This document shows positions 37,139 through 46,932 of a stretch of 64,000 nt of DNA, in pieces. The position numbers were made by a program, and so were the translations under genes. This DNA is from JAVKMO01 sp031539345 (lineage in GTDB: Bacteria; Bacteroidota; Bacteroidia; Chitinophagales; Chitinophagaceae). Every line of letters starts with the position of its first letter. Within the stretch, counting starts at the first letter, position 1. The stretch covers positions 1 to 64,000 of the forward strand of contig JAVKMO010000016.1 in the NCBI GenBank assembly GCA_031539345.1, written 5' to 3'. The notes under the pieces were generated by a model that searched no databases, had not been told where the DNA came from, and saw only the letters and a list, made by a program, of their open reading frames with translations.

Positions 37139-38488
37139 TTACATCAATGCCTTGATATCTAAGTTGTCAAAATTGCCCGAACTCATCAATAACATGACGG
37201 TGTTTTGTTTTTTGTAAGAAGCTAAAATATTTGCTAAAGATTCTTTTGTGTTTAAAACATGTGCATTCGGGGCATTAAAATAGTCCTTGATTTTGCTGTC
37301 ATCAAGTGGTGTCAATTTTTTGATTGCAAGTGCGTGAGCCGAATAATAAACAATGGCAACATCAGCCTGATTTAAAGTGTCTTTGTATTCTTTTAAAAAA
37401 TTTTCTGTTAAACTACTATAAGTGTGAAGTTCAAAAACAGCAATAATTTTTTTTGTAGAAAAGCGGTTTTTAACGGCTATTAGTGTTGCTTTTACCTTGC
37501 TCGGCGAATGTGCAAAGTCTCTAAAAATTTTATAGTCATTTTGCTCGTGTAATAATTGAAGGCGTTTATCGACCCCTTTAAATTGTGCCATTGCGGTTAA
37601 AAATTGTTGCGTTGTAATGCCCAACAAATTACTCACGCAATACGCTGCGGACATATTTTGAAAATTATGGTTGCCAAAAAAATTTATTTTTTGCTGTTGA
37701 TTTTCAATCTGGACAATCTGTTGGTCTTGTTCGTCAATAAAATTTTTACACGCTGTGTAGGGAATTCTTTTGATGTCTGTACGCAAATTGTTTTCTACTA
37801 ATTGCTTTAACACCTCGTCGCTCTGATTAAAAATAAGCGTGCCGCCACTTTCGATCGTATTGATAAAAATGTCAAACTGTAAAACATAATTTTCAACAGT
37901 AGGAAACACATTGATATGATCCCATGCAATGCCTGTAAGAACGGCAATATGCGGTTTGTAAAAATGGAATTTAGGTTGTGGTTTTAATTTAGACGCTAAA
38001 TATTCATCGCCTTCGCCAACAAAAATGGTTGTGTTTTCTTGTAACGAAATGCCATAATCTAAATTCAAAATTTTTGCACCAACCAAATAGTCGCATTCTC
38101 TATTCAATGAAAACAAAGTGTGAATAAGCATGGCGGTTGTGGTTGTTTTTCCATGACTACCACCAATAATAATGCGTTGTTTGTTTTTGGTTTGTTCAAA
38201 AATATATTCAGGGAAAGAATAAATCTGCAATCCTAATTCTTGTGCTTTTTGTAATTCTATATTGTTGGCATGAGCGTGCATCCCCAAAATAACCGCGTCT
38301 AAATCAGGCGTAATTTTTGTTGTATTCCATTCATATTTATCATCGATAATGCCGTGACTTTTTAAATTAGAAAAAGACGGTTCAAAAATTTCATCATCAC
38401 TGCCCGACACTTCATACCCTTTGTTCTTCATCATAATGGCAATTTGGTGCATCACGCTTCCGCCAATAGCAATAAAATGAATTTTCAT
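37139..38488 (-). CDS. mpl: UDP-N-acetylmuramate:peptide ligase (Mpl-type Mur ligase)
   Basis: Product of 449 residues. The N-terminal Rossmann-like domain begins MKIHFIAIGGSVMHQIA, followed by the ATP loop GGSHGKTTTTAM near residues 108-119 and FVGEGDEY and GIAWDHINVFP in the central domain. HSPSKVKATLIA marks the C-terminal domain. Mpl recycles tripeptide from cell wall turnover by joining it to UDP-MurNAc. The pattern fits Mpl better than MurC (MHAHANN, SFPEYI). It is followed by the GNAT gene and preceded by a phosphohexomutase, all on the same strand. Confidence 0.85.
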   Translation of the reverse strand: MKIHFIAIGGSVMHQIAIMMKNKGYEVSGSDDEIFEPSFSNLKSHGIIDDKYEWNTTKITPDLDAVILGMHAHANNIELQKAQELGLQIYSFPEYIFEQTKNKQRIIIGGSHGKTTTTAMLIHTLFSLNRECDYLVGAKILNLDYGISLQENTTIFVGEGDEYLASKLKPQPKFHFYKPHIAVLTGIAWDHINVFPTVENYVLQFDIFINTIESGGTLIFNQSDEVLKQLVENNLRTDIKRIPYTACKNFIDEQDQQIVQIENQQQKINFFGNHNFQNMSAAYCVSNLLGITTQQFLTAMAQFKGVDKRLQLLHEQNDYKIFRDFAHSPSKVKATLIAVKNRFSTKKIIAVFELHTYSSLTENFLKEYKDTLNQADVAIVYYSAHALAIKKLTPLDDSKIKDYFNAPNAHVLNTKESLANILASYKKQNTVMLLMSSGNFDNLDIKALM

Positions 38489-38497
38489 ATTGATGAA

Positions 38498-40237
38498 TTA
38501 TTCTGCGAGAGATAAATCTTTGATAATGGCTTGAATTTTTGTTTCTGCTTTTTGTGCCATTTCTTCATAATTAAAATTGTCTGTAACAGAAATATTCACG
38601 CTGAAATAGTACTTGATTTTGGGTTCTGTTCCCGAAGGGCGGAAAGAAATTTTTGAACCATCAACAAGAACAAACTGCAATACGTTAGATTTGGGAATTT
38701 CTATTTTGCGACTCGTTTTTGTAATATGGTGATACGCCGTTTGGCTTTCATAGTCAATAGATTCTTGTACAGCAATGCCACAAATTTGACTTGGAATATT
38801 GTTTCTAAAATTCGTCATCAAAGCTTGTATTTCTTGCTTGCCTTCTTTGCCTTTTTTGGTTATAGACAAAAGGCTTTCATAATAAAATCCATATTCTTTA
38901 TACAAGTCACAAAGGGCTTGAAACAAAGTTTTATTTTGGTTTTTATAGTATGCTACCATTTCACAAATTACGGCTACGGCAGATATTCCGTCTTTATCTC
39001 TGACCTTATCTCCAATGAGCAAACCGAAAGATTCTTCGCCGCCAGCAATGAATTTTTCTTTGCCTTCTTTTTCTGCAATGAGCGATGCGATCCATTTAAA
39101 GCCCGTTAAAACATTATAGCATCCTACGTTGTTTTTTTTTGCAACAATGTCGATGAGGTCTGTTGTAACAACAGTTTTTACAATAAAATGCGGCAGGACC
39201 AATTCGCCTTTTTCTTTTAATGCTTTGATGCAATAAGAAAAAACAATCAAAGCGGTTTGATTTCCATTTAATAAAATCCATTCGCCATTATTGTTTTTTG
39301 TGCCAATGCTAATTCGGTCTGCATCGGGGTCTGTGCCAAGCAAAATGTCTGCATCAATTTTTTTGGCATGATTCAAGCCCATTTGCATAGCTTCTTTTTC
39401 TTCTGGGTTAGGATAAATAACGGTTGGAAAATTTCCATCTGGGTGTTCTTGCTCTTTGACAACTTGCACATTTTTAAATCCAAGCTCTTCTAACAAACTT
39501 GGCACAAGCGTAATTCCTGTTCCATGTATTGGCGTATAAACAATTTTTAAGTCGGCTTGTTGTTGAATGACGGCTTTATTGACACATAAATTTTCTTTGA
39601 CCATGTCTTTATAGGCTTTATCCATCGCTACACCAAGAGGTTCGATGAGCGTCGCATTTCCCTTCCATTTTACATCATCTACACGTGTAATGGTTTTTAT
39701 TTCGTTTAAAATATTCGTGTCATGTGGCCCAATAATTTGTGCTCCATCATTCCAATATGCTTTGTAGCCATTATATTCTTTCGGATTATGCGAAGCGGTA
39801 CAAACAATGCCTGCTTGACATTTTAATTGACGAATGGCAAAAGACAATTCTGGCGTTGGACGAAGGGCTTCAAACAAAAAAACTTTGATGCCGTTAGCGG
39901 AAAAAATTTGTGCTGCTGTTTCTGCAAAAAGGCGGCTGTTGTTTCTACTGTCGTGTGCAATGGCAACACTTGCAGAAGAAAAGTTTTTGTTAATATAATT
40001 TGCAAACCCTTGTGTTGTAAATCCAACCGTATAAATATTCATACGATTGGTGCCTACGCCCATTAAACCTCGCAAACCTCCTGTTCCAAATTCTAAGTTG
40101 GTATAAAAAGCGTCTTCTAATTCTTTATTGTTTTTGTTTTGCAAGTCTTGGATACTTGCTTTTGTCGTTGAGTCGTAATTGTCGCTTAACCATGTTTGTA
40201 CATTGGCTGCTGCTTGGACAGAAAGTTGTGTATTCAT
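38498..40237 (-). CDS. Phosphoglucomutase/phosphomannomutase family protein
   Basis: Product of 579 residues, the long bacterial phospho-sugar mutase type. It has the phosphoserine loop TASHNPKEYNGYK (near 140), the metal loop GTDPDADRI, the sugar-binding GGEESFG and the phosphate-binding RPSGTEPKIKYY at the C-terminus. It interconverts the 1- and 6-phosphates of glucose or mannose. It is 9 bp upstream of mpl, which hints at a cell-envelope supply role, though this may be coincidental. Confidence 0.93.
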   Translation of the reverse strand: MNTQLSVQAAANVQTWLSDNYDSTTKASIQDLQNKNNKELEDAFYTNLEFGTGGLRGLMGVGTNRMNIYTVGFTTQGFANYINKNFSSASVAIAHDSRNNSRLFAETAAQIFSANGIKVFLFEALRPTPELSFAIRQLKCQAGIVCTASHNPKEYNGYKAYWNDGAQIIGPHDTNILNEIKTITRVDDVKWKGNATLIEPLGVAMDKAYKDMVKENLCVNKAVIQQQADLKIVYTPIHGTGITLVPSLLEELGFKNVQVVKEQEHPDGNFPTVIYPNPEEKEAMQMGLNHAKKIDADILLGTDPDADRISIGTKNNNGEWILLNGNQTALIVFSYCIKALKEKGELVLPHFIVKTVVTTDLIDIVAKKNNVGCYNVLTGFKWIASLIAEKEGKEKFIAGGEESFGLLIGDKVRDKDGISAVAVICEMVAYYKNQNKTLFQALCDLYKEYGFYYESLLSITKKGKEGKQEIQALMTNFRNNIPSQICGIAVQESIDYESQTAYHHITKTSRKIEIPKSNVLQFVLVDGSKISFRPSGTEPKIKYYFSVNISVTDNFNYEEMAQKAETKIQAIIKDLSLAE

Positions 40238-40249
40238 AATTGTAAGTTT

Positions 40250-40786
40250 TTAGTGAACGTGTTGATAAATTTCTTTGTAATTTCTGCCATAACCATCATA
40301 GTCTAAACCATAACCAACAACAAATTTGTTGGGAATACGAATGCCAACGAGCTTATTTTCAAAGTCATGTATGGTCTCTTCATATTTGTGTAAAAGAATG
40401 GCAATTTCTATGGATTGAGGTTGTCGGTGAACTAAGTCGTTATTGATAAAACTATAAATTGTTTTTCCTGTGTCTAAAATGTCATCAACTAAAATAATTG
40501 GTCGATGCAATAAATTAGTTTCTAAGCCAATTGCTTGCACAACGTTGTTCGTTGTTTTTGTGCCTTTGTAAGAGGCTAATTTGACAAAACAGACTTCACA
40601 AGGAATGGTGATTTTTTTAACAAGGTCTGACGCAAACATAAATGCTCCATTTAAAATGGGAATAAGAATGGGGTTTTGTCCGGCATATTTTTCGTCAATT
40701 GTCTTTGCAATTTGACTTACTGCGTCATCGATTTGTTGTTCAGAAAGAAAGCGTTGAAATGTTTTGTCTAAAACTTGAATTGTCAT
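40250..40786 (-). CDS. hpt: Hypoxanthine phosphoribosyltransferase
   Basis: Product of 178 residues. The PRPP-binding motif is IILVDDILDTGKT (95-107), preceded by VCFVKLASYKGTKT and PILNGAFMFASDLVKKI. KFVVGYGLDYDGYGRN near the C-terminus is the base-recognition region. It salvages hypoxanthine or guanine to IMP or GMP. It lies 12 bp upstream of the mutase gene. Confidence 0.95.
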   Translation of the reverse strand: MTIQVLDKTFQRFLSEQQIDDAVSQIAKTIDEKYAGQNPILIPILNGAFMFASDLVKKITIPCEVCFVKLASYKGTKTTNNVVQAIGLETNLLHRPIILVDDILDTGKTIYSFINNDLVHRQPQSIEIAILLHKYEETIHDFENKLVGIRIPNKFVVGYGLDYDGYGRNYKEIYQHVH

Positions 40787-40796
40787 ACTTGTGTTT

Positions 40797-41384
40797 TTAA
40801 TCTGTAAGTAAAGAAATATCGCGAGCTAAAAATTTTTCTCCTTTTGTATTTTCTACAACAATATTTTCAAACCAAAATTGTTCTTGCGAAAGGACATCTG
40901 TTTGAATTTGTTTTTTATACTTTAAGGGCATTGGTGTTTCTTGAAGTTGAAGGCAAAATAAATCATAGCGAGTTTTTACCACCATTGTTTCGTCTTCAAT
41001 AAAAACGTCTTTCTTTTTATAGCAAAATCGATAATTCAACACTTTATAGTTATTCCCTTTTTCATCAGCAAAATCTAAAGCAGAGTCTAATAATTGTTGC
41101 ATCGTTTTTGCCGGCACTGTTGTGCTTACATAGCCTCCGAGCGAGGTTGTAATGGGGAGAATTTTTCCTTTGTATTTTTTTAAAGCAAGGCTTGTGTCTT
41201 TCTTTTTATAGACAATTACAACGGTGTCAATTTGTAAGGTGTCGGCATTTTTGAATTTGATTGATGATTTAATTCTTGGCTTTTGAGGCGTTGTGGACTT
41301 TTCTTCTGTAAAGGTATCTTGTGCAAATATTGTTCTGCTAAAAAGAAATAATCCAATAAAAAAACACAAACGAAAGAAACCCAT
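40797..41384 (-). CDS. Unknown secreted protein
   Basis: Product of 195 residues with a signal peptide (about 1-21, ending TIFAQ). The remainder is rich in Lys and Thr and predicted beta-rich, with no domain I recognise. It lies 10 bp upstream of hpt on the same strand, so it may share a transcript. The signal peptide and clean codon structure support a real gene; the role is unknown. Confidence 0.65.
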   Translation of the reverse strand: MGFFRLCFFIGLFLFSRTIFAQDTFTEEKSTTPQKPRIKSSIKFKNADTLQIDTVVIVYKKKDTSLALKKYKGKILPITTSLGGYVSTTVPAKTMQQLLDSALDFADEKGNNYKVLNYRFCYKKKDVFIEDETMVVKTRYDLFCLQLQETPMPLKYKKQIQTDVLSQEQFWFENIVVENTKGEKFLARDISLLTD

Positions 41385-41458
41385 CAGAACAAAATAAATA
41401 AAGACAAAAATAAACTCTTGAACAAATTCATCAAACTGTAATTACAAAATAAATCTCT

Positions 41459-42472
41459 TTAAAACAACCATTGATTTGGTGTGCGCGGATTTTTTAAATC
41501 CAAATGTTGATACGCCTTGTCCGTTACCTCTCTTCCTTTTGGTGTGCGGTTTAAAAATCCTTCTTGAATTAAAAAAGGTTCATACACTTCTTCTATTGTT
41601 CCCGCCTCTTCTCCAACAGCAGTTGCAATGGTATTGAGTCCCACAGGTCCGCCTTTAAACTTGTGAATAATCGTCGTCAAAATTTTATTATCCATTTCAT
41701 CTAAGCCAAATTCATCAACATTCAATGCTTTTAGGGCATGCTTAGTAATGCCAATATCAATTTGATTTTTATTTAAAACCTGACTAAAATCTCTTACGCG
41801 TCGAAAAAGGGCATTGGCGATTCTTGGAGTTCCTCTACTGCGTCGGGCAATTTCAAAAGCTGCATCTTCAGGAATATCCATTTGACTAAGTTGTGCAGAC
41901 CGAGTAATAATTTTTGTCAGTATCGTTGCTGTGTAATATTCTAAACGAAATTTTATTCCAAAGCGAGAAAGCAATGGTGCGGTGAGTAGGCCGCTGCGTG
42001 TTGTTGCTCCCACAAGCGTAAAAGGTTGGAGATTGAGTTGTATCGTTTTTGCATTCGCACCTGAATCTATAATAATATCGATTTTGTAATCCTCCATTGC
42101 AGAGTACAAATATTCTTCTACAACATTTGACAAACGATGAATTTCATCAATAAACAAAATGTCTCTGTGTTGTAAGTTAGACAATAAGCCTGCCAAATCT
42201 CCCGGCTTTTCTATTACAGGCCCTGACGTTTCTTTAATGGCAACGCCCAATTCATTTGCAACAATTCTGCTGAGTGTGGTTTTGCCTAAACCCGGCGGGC
42301 CGTGAAATAAAATATGGTCTAAGGGTTCGTTACGCAATTTTGCCGCTTGAATAAAAATGTTCAAATTTTCTATCAGTTGCGACTGACCTACAAAATCAAA
42401 CAAGGCCTTGGGGCGCAAGGCATTTTCAAATTCTTTTTCGGAGGCGTTAAAATTGTCTTCTATAATTTCCAT
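41459..42472 (-). CDS. ruvB: Holliday junction branch migration helicase RuvB
   Basis: Product of 337 residues. It has Walker A GPPGLGKTTLS (near 58-68), Walker B FIDEIHRL, sensor GATTRSG, the arginine-finger region RFGIKFRLEYY and a C-terminal winged helix (FLNRTPKGREVT). It drives branch migration with RuvA. ruvA and ruvC are not in the window. Confidence 0.97.
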   Translation of the reverse strand: MEIIEDNFNASEKEFENALRPKALFDFVGQSQLIENLNIFIQAAKLRNEPLDHILFHGPPGLGKTTLSRIVANELGVAIKETSGPVIEKPGDLAGLLSNLQHRDILFIDEIHRLSNVVEEYLYSAMEDYKIDIIIDSGANAKTIQLNLQPFTLVGATTRSGLLTAPLLSRFGIKFRLEYYTATILTKIITRSAQLSQMDIPEDAAFEIARRSRGTPRIANALFRRVRDFSQVLNKNQIDIGITKHALKALNVDEFGLDEMDNKILTTIIHKFKGGPVGLNTIATAVGEEAGTIEEVYEPFLIQEGFLNRTPKGREVTDKAYQHLDLKNPRTPNQWLF

Positions 42473-42532
42473 AAAATGTGAGAAGTAAAACCATCAAAAG
42501 TAATCGTAAACATGATTTGAACACACTGCATA

Positions 42533-43732
42533 TTACACAACAATTCTTTGTGAAAATGAGGCTGCTGTGAATTGTATATTGTCATTGACTGTTTCATAAT
42601 TTTGAATGCAAACAATGCCCGGAGATTTGCCAATTTCAAAACTGCCCATTGTATTATCAATGCCCAGCGCTTTTGCCCCGTTGTATGTTGCCCATTGCAA
42701 CAATTGGGTTACTTGTAATTTTGGGAAATGTTGTTGCAGACAAGTCATTTCTGCCATCATGCTCAATGCTGTGTTTGATGCAAAGCTGTCTGTACCAATC
42801 ACCAAAGACGCCTTTTCTTCTAGCAACAAATGAAGTGGCGGAAGCGTATTTTGAATGAACAAATTGGCTTTACAACAAAGGGCAAAATAAATGTCTATCG
42901 GTTGTTGTCTTAAAAAATCAATGTCGTGTTTGTCAATAAAAACATTGTGCACCAAAATTGCTTTTTGTGCTTTCAATAAAAAAGGCAATACGCTTTGGAT
43001 ACTACTTTTTTGCGTAGCAGAAAAAAAATCAATCGGCAAATTGAGTTGCTTAAAAAAGTCGATAAAGTCGCCTTGTTTTTTTTGATACAAATCGTTTTCG
43101 GCAACACATTCTTGATTGTGCATACTAACGACGTCTCCTGCAATATCACGTTGTAAATGGGCAAACATGGCTGACGAAAAAGAATATGGAGCGTGTGGCG
43201 AAAGCGAACTTTTATGCTGTGGAAGTTGTATTAAAAAAGTCTTTAAAAGGTGCGTAAATGTTGCATATTTTTCTGCATTGAATTGTGCATCAAAGCCAAT
43301 TGTTTCAATGAAATTGTGAAAATAAATAGACGATTTTTTTTTTGCTTGAATGCTGTCCGTTGTGTTGCAAATATCACCAATAGCAACAACGCCTTCTTCT
43401 TCAAATCGCTGAATGACTTTTTCTATTGCCGCAAATTTTTGACTTTCATTTTGCAAATGTCTCTTGGTAACAACCTGTAATAAAAACGGCATCAATCCTG
43501 TTTGTTGAGGAATCGCATTTTGCAAATGGCTTAATTCTGTATGACAGTGTACATTCACAAATCCTGGACAAACAATTCCTTTACAAAACAAAGTTTCTGC
43601 TGTAGTTATTTCGTCTTCTTCAATAATATCTATTAGCGTATTGTGCTTATTAAAGACAAGGGTTTTATTTTCTGGCAAAAAAGACTTTCCGTCAAAAATT
43701 TTATCGGCTTTTATTTTTTTATATTCACGCAT
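42533..43732 (-). CDS. Metal-dependent amidohydrolase (cytosine deaminase-like/TRZ-ATZ type)
   Basis: Product of 399 residues. The first metal-binding motif HCHTELSH sits in PGFVNVHCHTELSHLQ (near 60), and later ligands are likely in LSPHAPYSFS, SMHNQECVAEN and IVIGTDSFASN. A composite beta-sandwich frames the barrel. The family removes amines from aminated heterocycles or acts on guanine/SAH-like substrates; the exact reaction is not readable. It is divergent (44-bp gap) from an arginase-like gene. Confidence 0.85.
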   Translation of the reverse strand: MREYKKIKADKIFDGKSFLPENKTLVFNKHNTLIDIIEEDEITTAETLFCKGIVCPGFVNVHCHTELSHLQNAIPQQTGLMPFLLQVVTKRHLQNESQKFAAIEKVIQRFEEEGVVAIGDICNTTDSIQAKKKSSIYFHNFIETIGFDAQFNAEKYATFTHLLKTFLIQLPQHKSSLSPHAPYSFSSAMFAHLQRDIAGDVVSMHNQECVAENDLYQKKQGDFIDFFKQLNLPIDFFSATQKSSIQSVLPFLLKAQKAILVHNVFIDKHDIDFLRQQPIDIYFALCCKANLFIQNTLPPLHLLLEEKASLVIGTDSFASNTALSMMAEMTCLQQHFPKLQVTQLLQWATYNGAKALGIDNTMGSFEIGKSPGIVCIQNYETVNDNIQFTAASFSQRIVV

Positions 43733-43776
43733 TTTAATAATCGTAGTAAAAAATTATTGCACCAAACATAGTCAAT

Positions 43777-44922
43777 ATGCTTAATTATTCTTTGTTGTTA
43801 AGTCTTACGCAACCGCTTGATAAGATGAAAATTCTTGGAGATACCAGCTTAGACGAACATCAATTTGGCAAACAAATTGTTCATTTAAGCAACGTCGACC
43901 AAAACAAAGACCAGCACTTTGATTTTGCCATTTTGGGCTTAACACAAATAAAAGGTGCCGAAATAGAAGCAACACAAACGAATACAAAAAACAACACGGA
44001 CAATATTCGCAAACATTTTTACAAATTATATGCTTGGCATCCTTCAATTAAAATTTTAGACATTGGCGATTTGCAAGAACAAAATGATGCGACAACAATA
44101 CATAAAGCAATAGAAAAAATAACCATTGCGTGCATTGAAGCAAATGTGATTCTGGTGGTCATTGGAGGTCCTCATAATGCCGTTGTGGGTCAATTTACAG
44201 GCACACAATCCAGTCATCAAAAAGTGCGGTTTGCAAACATAGATGCGTTTATTGACAGTCATCAAGAAAAGCCATTTCAAGAATACAATTTCTTAAACCA
44301 AATTGTTTCTGTTGAAGACGCTCAAAAATGTCATTACACGCATGTTGGGTTTCAAAGTTACTTTACACACCCTTCTATTTTAAAACAATGGAATAGCAAT
44401 CAATTTGAATTTTATCGCCTTGGTTATGTCAAAGACAATCCTTATGAAATAGAGCCCTCTATGCGTAATTCGGACGTTGTTGCCATCGACATTGCGGCTG
44501 TTGCGAATGCCCATACACAATATGCTCACTTATCAACAGGATTAAACATAGAAGAAATATGTTTGTTGATGCGTTTTTGTGGCATGGCAAGTAATGTTAA
44601 AACACTGGGTATTTATGGCTATTATTCCGTGTTGGACAAAAATGAAAAAAATGCGATGCTCATTGCTCAAATGTTATGGCATTTTGTAGAGGGGATTCAT
44701 TTTAAACAACAAGAAGGAAATTTTGATAATGAAAAAGATTTTGAAATGCACTTTACGACATTCAATGAAATTAAAACTATCTTTTATCAAAACAAACTCA
44801 CAAAACGCTGGTGGATGGAACATGGTCAGAATAAAAAAAAGATTCCCTGCTCTTACAATGATTATTTACTCGTAACGCAAAATGAAATTCCCGATAGATG
44901 GCTCAACGGATTTGACGAATAA
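43777..44922 (+). CDS. Arginase/formimidoylglutamase-fold protein with degenerate metal ligands
   Basis: Product of 381 residues. The arginase-superfamily layout is recognisable, but the metal motifs are altered: GGPHN in place of GGDHS, IDAFIDSH for DAHxD, and AIDIAAVANAH for the D-x-D segment. The C-terminal SYNDYLLVTQNEIPDRWLNGF is a family signature of the Bacteroidota formimidoylglutamase-like group, which is degenerate as a whole. Its reaction is uncertain. No histidine-degradation genes are nearby. Confidence 0.75.
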   Translation: MLNYSLLLSLTQPLDKMKILGDTSLDEHQFGKQIVHLSNVDQNKDQHFDFAILGLTQIKGAEIEATQTNTKNNTDNIRKHFYKLYAWHPSIKILDIGDLQEQNDATTIHKAIEKITIACIEANVILVVIGGPHNAVVGQFTGTQSSHQKVRFANIDAFIDSHQEKPFQEYNFLNQIVSVEDAQKCHYTHVGFQSYFTHPSILKQWNSNQFEFYRLGYVKDNPYEIEPSMRNSDVVAIDIAAVANAHTQYAHLSTGLNIEEICLLMRFCGMASNVKTLGIYGYYSVLDKNEKNAMLIAQMLWHFVEGIHFKQQEGNFDNEKDFEMHFTTFNEIKTIFYQNKLTKRWWMEHGQNKKKIPCSYNDYLLVTQNEIPDRWLNGFDE

Positions 44923-44995
44923 CCCAAAATAAAAATTACCCATTCAAACGATTATACCAATCATAAATTTTTTATCTTTTCAATTTTATTCTCTT

Positions 44996-45703
44996 ATGAT
45001 TTTTACTGACATCATCGACTCGGCAACAGGCATTAAAGAAGTGGTTACAAACCCTGCAACCACAACCACCGCCTTACCAGAAAAAATAAGCCTCATTACT
45101 ATGTTAATGCAAGGGGGCGTTTTAATGATCCCTCTTTTTATTTTATTTGCTATGGCAGTATGGGTTTTTTTTGAACGCTATTTAACGCTAAAAAAAGCCC
45201 TGCAAATAGACGAAAGGTTTATGGCTGCAATAAGGGATTATATCACTACGGCAAATATTGTACAAGCAAAAGCGTATACCAAATCATTTACAAATCCTGT
45301 TGCAAGGGTGATAGAAAAAGGAATTATGCGTATTGGCAAACCAATTGACATTATTGAAAGCAGTATGGAAAACACAGGAAAAGTAGAAATGTATAAAGTA
45401 CAAAAAAACCTTTCTGTCTTGTCTAGCATTGCCGGCATTGCTCCGATGTTTGGTTTTTTAGGGACAATTATTGGCATGATTAAATTATTTTATGGCATTT
45501 CTTCTACGGGAGAATATACGCTCAACACAATTGCAGGCGGCATTTATACCAAAATGATGACAAGTGCAAGCGGCTTAATTATTGGCTTGTTGGCATACAT
45601 GGCACACAATTATTTAAATGCACAAATTGATAAAATAGAACATAAAATACAAGAAGCATCAACAGAATTTATGGATATTCTCCAAGAACCTGTTGCCAAA
45701 TAG
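44996..45703 (+). CDS. exbB: ExbB/TolQ/MotA-type proton channel protein
   Basis: Product of 235 residues with three membrane segments (about 38-58, 130-160 and 180-210). The MFGFLGTIIGMIKLF and IAGGIYTKMMTSASGLIIGL segments carry the family's glycine and serine/threonine pattern. It forms, with ExbD, the proton-driven stator that powers TonB-type transport. It is 18 bp upstream of exbD. Confidence 0.88.
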   Translation: MIFTDIIDSATGIKEVVTNPATTTTALPEKISLITMLMQGGVLMIPLFILFAMAVWVFFERYLTLKKALQIDERFMAAIRDYITTANIVQAKAYTKSFTNPVARVIEKGIMRIGKPIDIIESSMENTGKVEMYKVQKNLSVLSSIAGIAPMFGFLGTIIGMIKLFYGISSTGEYTLNTIAGGIYTKMMTSASGLIIGLLAYMAHNYLNAQIDKIEHKIQEASTEFMDILQEPVAK

Positions 45704-45721
45704 TTTAACAAACAATACACC

Positions 45722-46120
45722 ATGAATTTAAGAAATAAAAAAAGGGGGAATGAAGAGCCGCACACTGGTGCGCTGAACGACATTCTGTTTATTCTGTTGT
45801 TGTTTTTTTTAATTGTTTCTACGCTTGCCAATCCCAATGTCATCAAGCTGTCTCAACCAAAAGCCAATAGCGACACCAAGTCAAAACAAACTGTTGTTGT
45901 TTCTATTGATGAACACAAAAATTATTTTGTTGGCAATACAAGAACAAACGAAATAGATTTGAAAAAAAAATTAGAACCATTTGTCAATAACGATAAAGAG
46001 AATGCTGCCATTGTAATCAATGCAGACAAAACCGTACCAATAGAGCAGGTTGTTTTTGTAATGAAAATTGCACGTGAATTAGGCGCAAAAAGTGTTTTAT
46101 CTGTTCAAAAACCTGATTAA
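45722..46120 (+). CDS. exbD: ExbD/TolR-type biopolymer transport protein
   Basis: Product of 132 residues with one membrane segment (about 20-39). It carries the essential membrane Asp in ALNDILFILLLFF, preceded by a short cytoplasmic arm. The periplasmic part ends with VVIVNADKTVPIEQV-type sequence, common in this family. No tonB follows. It is separated by one base from the next start. Confidence 0.88.
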   Translation: MNLRNKKRGNEEPHTGALNDILFILLLFFLIVSTLANPNVIKLSQPKANSDTKSKQTVVVSIDEHKNYFVGNTRTNEIDLKKKLEPFVNNDKENAAIVINADKTVPIEQVVFVMKIARELGAKSVLSVQKPD

Positions 46121-46121
46121 A

Positions 46122-46919
46122 ATGAAAATAGCTGTTTTATTCTTTCTGATTTGTTGTTGTTATGAAACAGGCGTTTCACAGAAAAAAATTTCTCAAATAG
46201 AAGTTTTTAGTGGGCTACATCAGGGGGTAGGCGATTTTGCTGACGTTTCTTTTAAAAATCCACAATCTTATTTTGCCGATAACGGAATCAATATAGGAGG
46301 ACGCTATACATTCTTGTTGTTGTCAAACAAACCGGAAATTTTTTCTAAAGAAAAATTCAATTTGTTTGGAGCTTATTGTCCTGGTGATTATTATTTTTTA
46401 GATGGATATCCTGATGTTGATTTTTTTGTTGAATATCAATATGCACAGAATGGGCTTAACAAGAATATTGCAGACATTTATAGCAACCATTATGAAGAAG
46501 CAGTCAACGTATCTGACTTAGGATATTGGAAACAACAAACGCTTTCTGTTGGAGGAAAAGTACATTATATCATTCAGCTACCCATTGCTGTTGGATGCTA
46601 TGGAATTGCGAGTGTGGGAGCGGGTATTTTAGAAGCACCAGAATACACATTTTCGATTGAAGAAGATGCGCGTACTTCAAAATACAAAACAACAGCCTCG
46701 CCGGGCATTTTAATTTCCGGAAAATTTGGTGTTGGAGGAGAGCTTTTTTTAACTTCAAGACTCCGTTTATTTGTTGAAAGCCAATACGTTTATTCATCTT
46801 CTCTTTCTTATACAATAACAGTAAGCGGCATTACAGACAAAAGCAAAATTGAATACAACACTCAATCGCAAATGTCAAGTGTTTTGTTGCAAGCTGGCCT
46901 TTCTTATCGCATACACTAA
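46122..46919 (+). CDS. Outer-membrane barrel-like protein
   Basis: Product of 265 residues from an ATG at 46122. The frame extends upstream into exbD only by a non-ATG start. A signal peptide ends near TGVSQ. The remaining sequence has alternating hydrophobic strands, for instance FSGLHQGVGDF, NIGGRYTFLLL, LSVGGKVHYIIQLPIAVGCYGI, FGVGGELFLTSRLRLFVESQYVY and a C-terminal LQAGLSYRIH. This is an outer-membrane beta-barrel type with unknown function. It lies between exbD (1 bp) and an LRR lipoprotein (13 bp). Confidence 0.7.
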   Translation: MKIAVLFFLICCCYETGVSQKKISQIEVFSGLHQGVGDFADVSFKNPQSYFADNGINIGGRYTFLLLSNKPEIFSKEKFNLFGAYCPGDYYFLDGYPDVDFFVEYQYAQNGLNKNIADIYSNHYEEAVNVSDLGYWKQQTLSVGGKVHYIIQLPIAVGCYGIASVGAGILEAPEYTFSIEEDARTSKYKTTASPGILISGKFGVGGELFLTSRLRLFVESQYVYSSSLSYTITVSGITDKSKIEYNTQSQMSSVLLQAGLSYRIH

Positions 46920-46932
46920 CGCACTGTCAATC

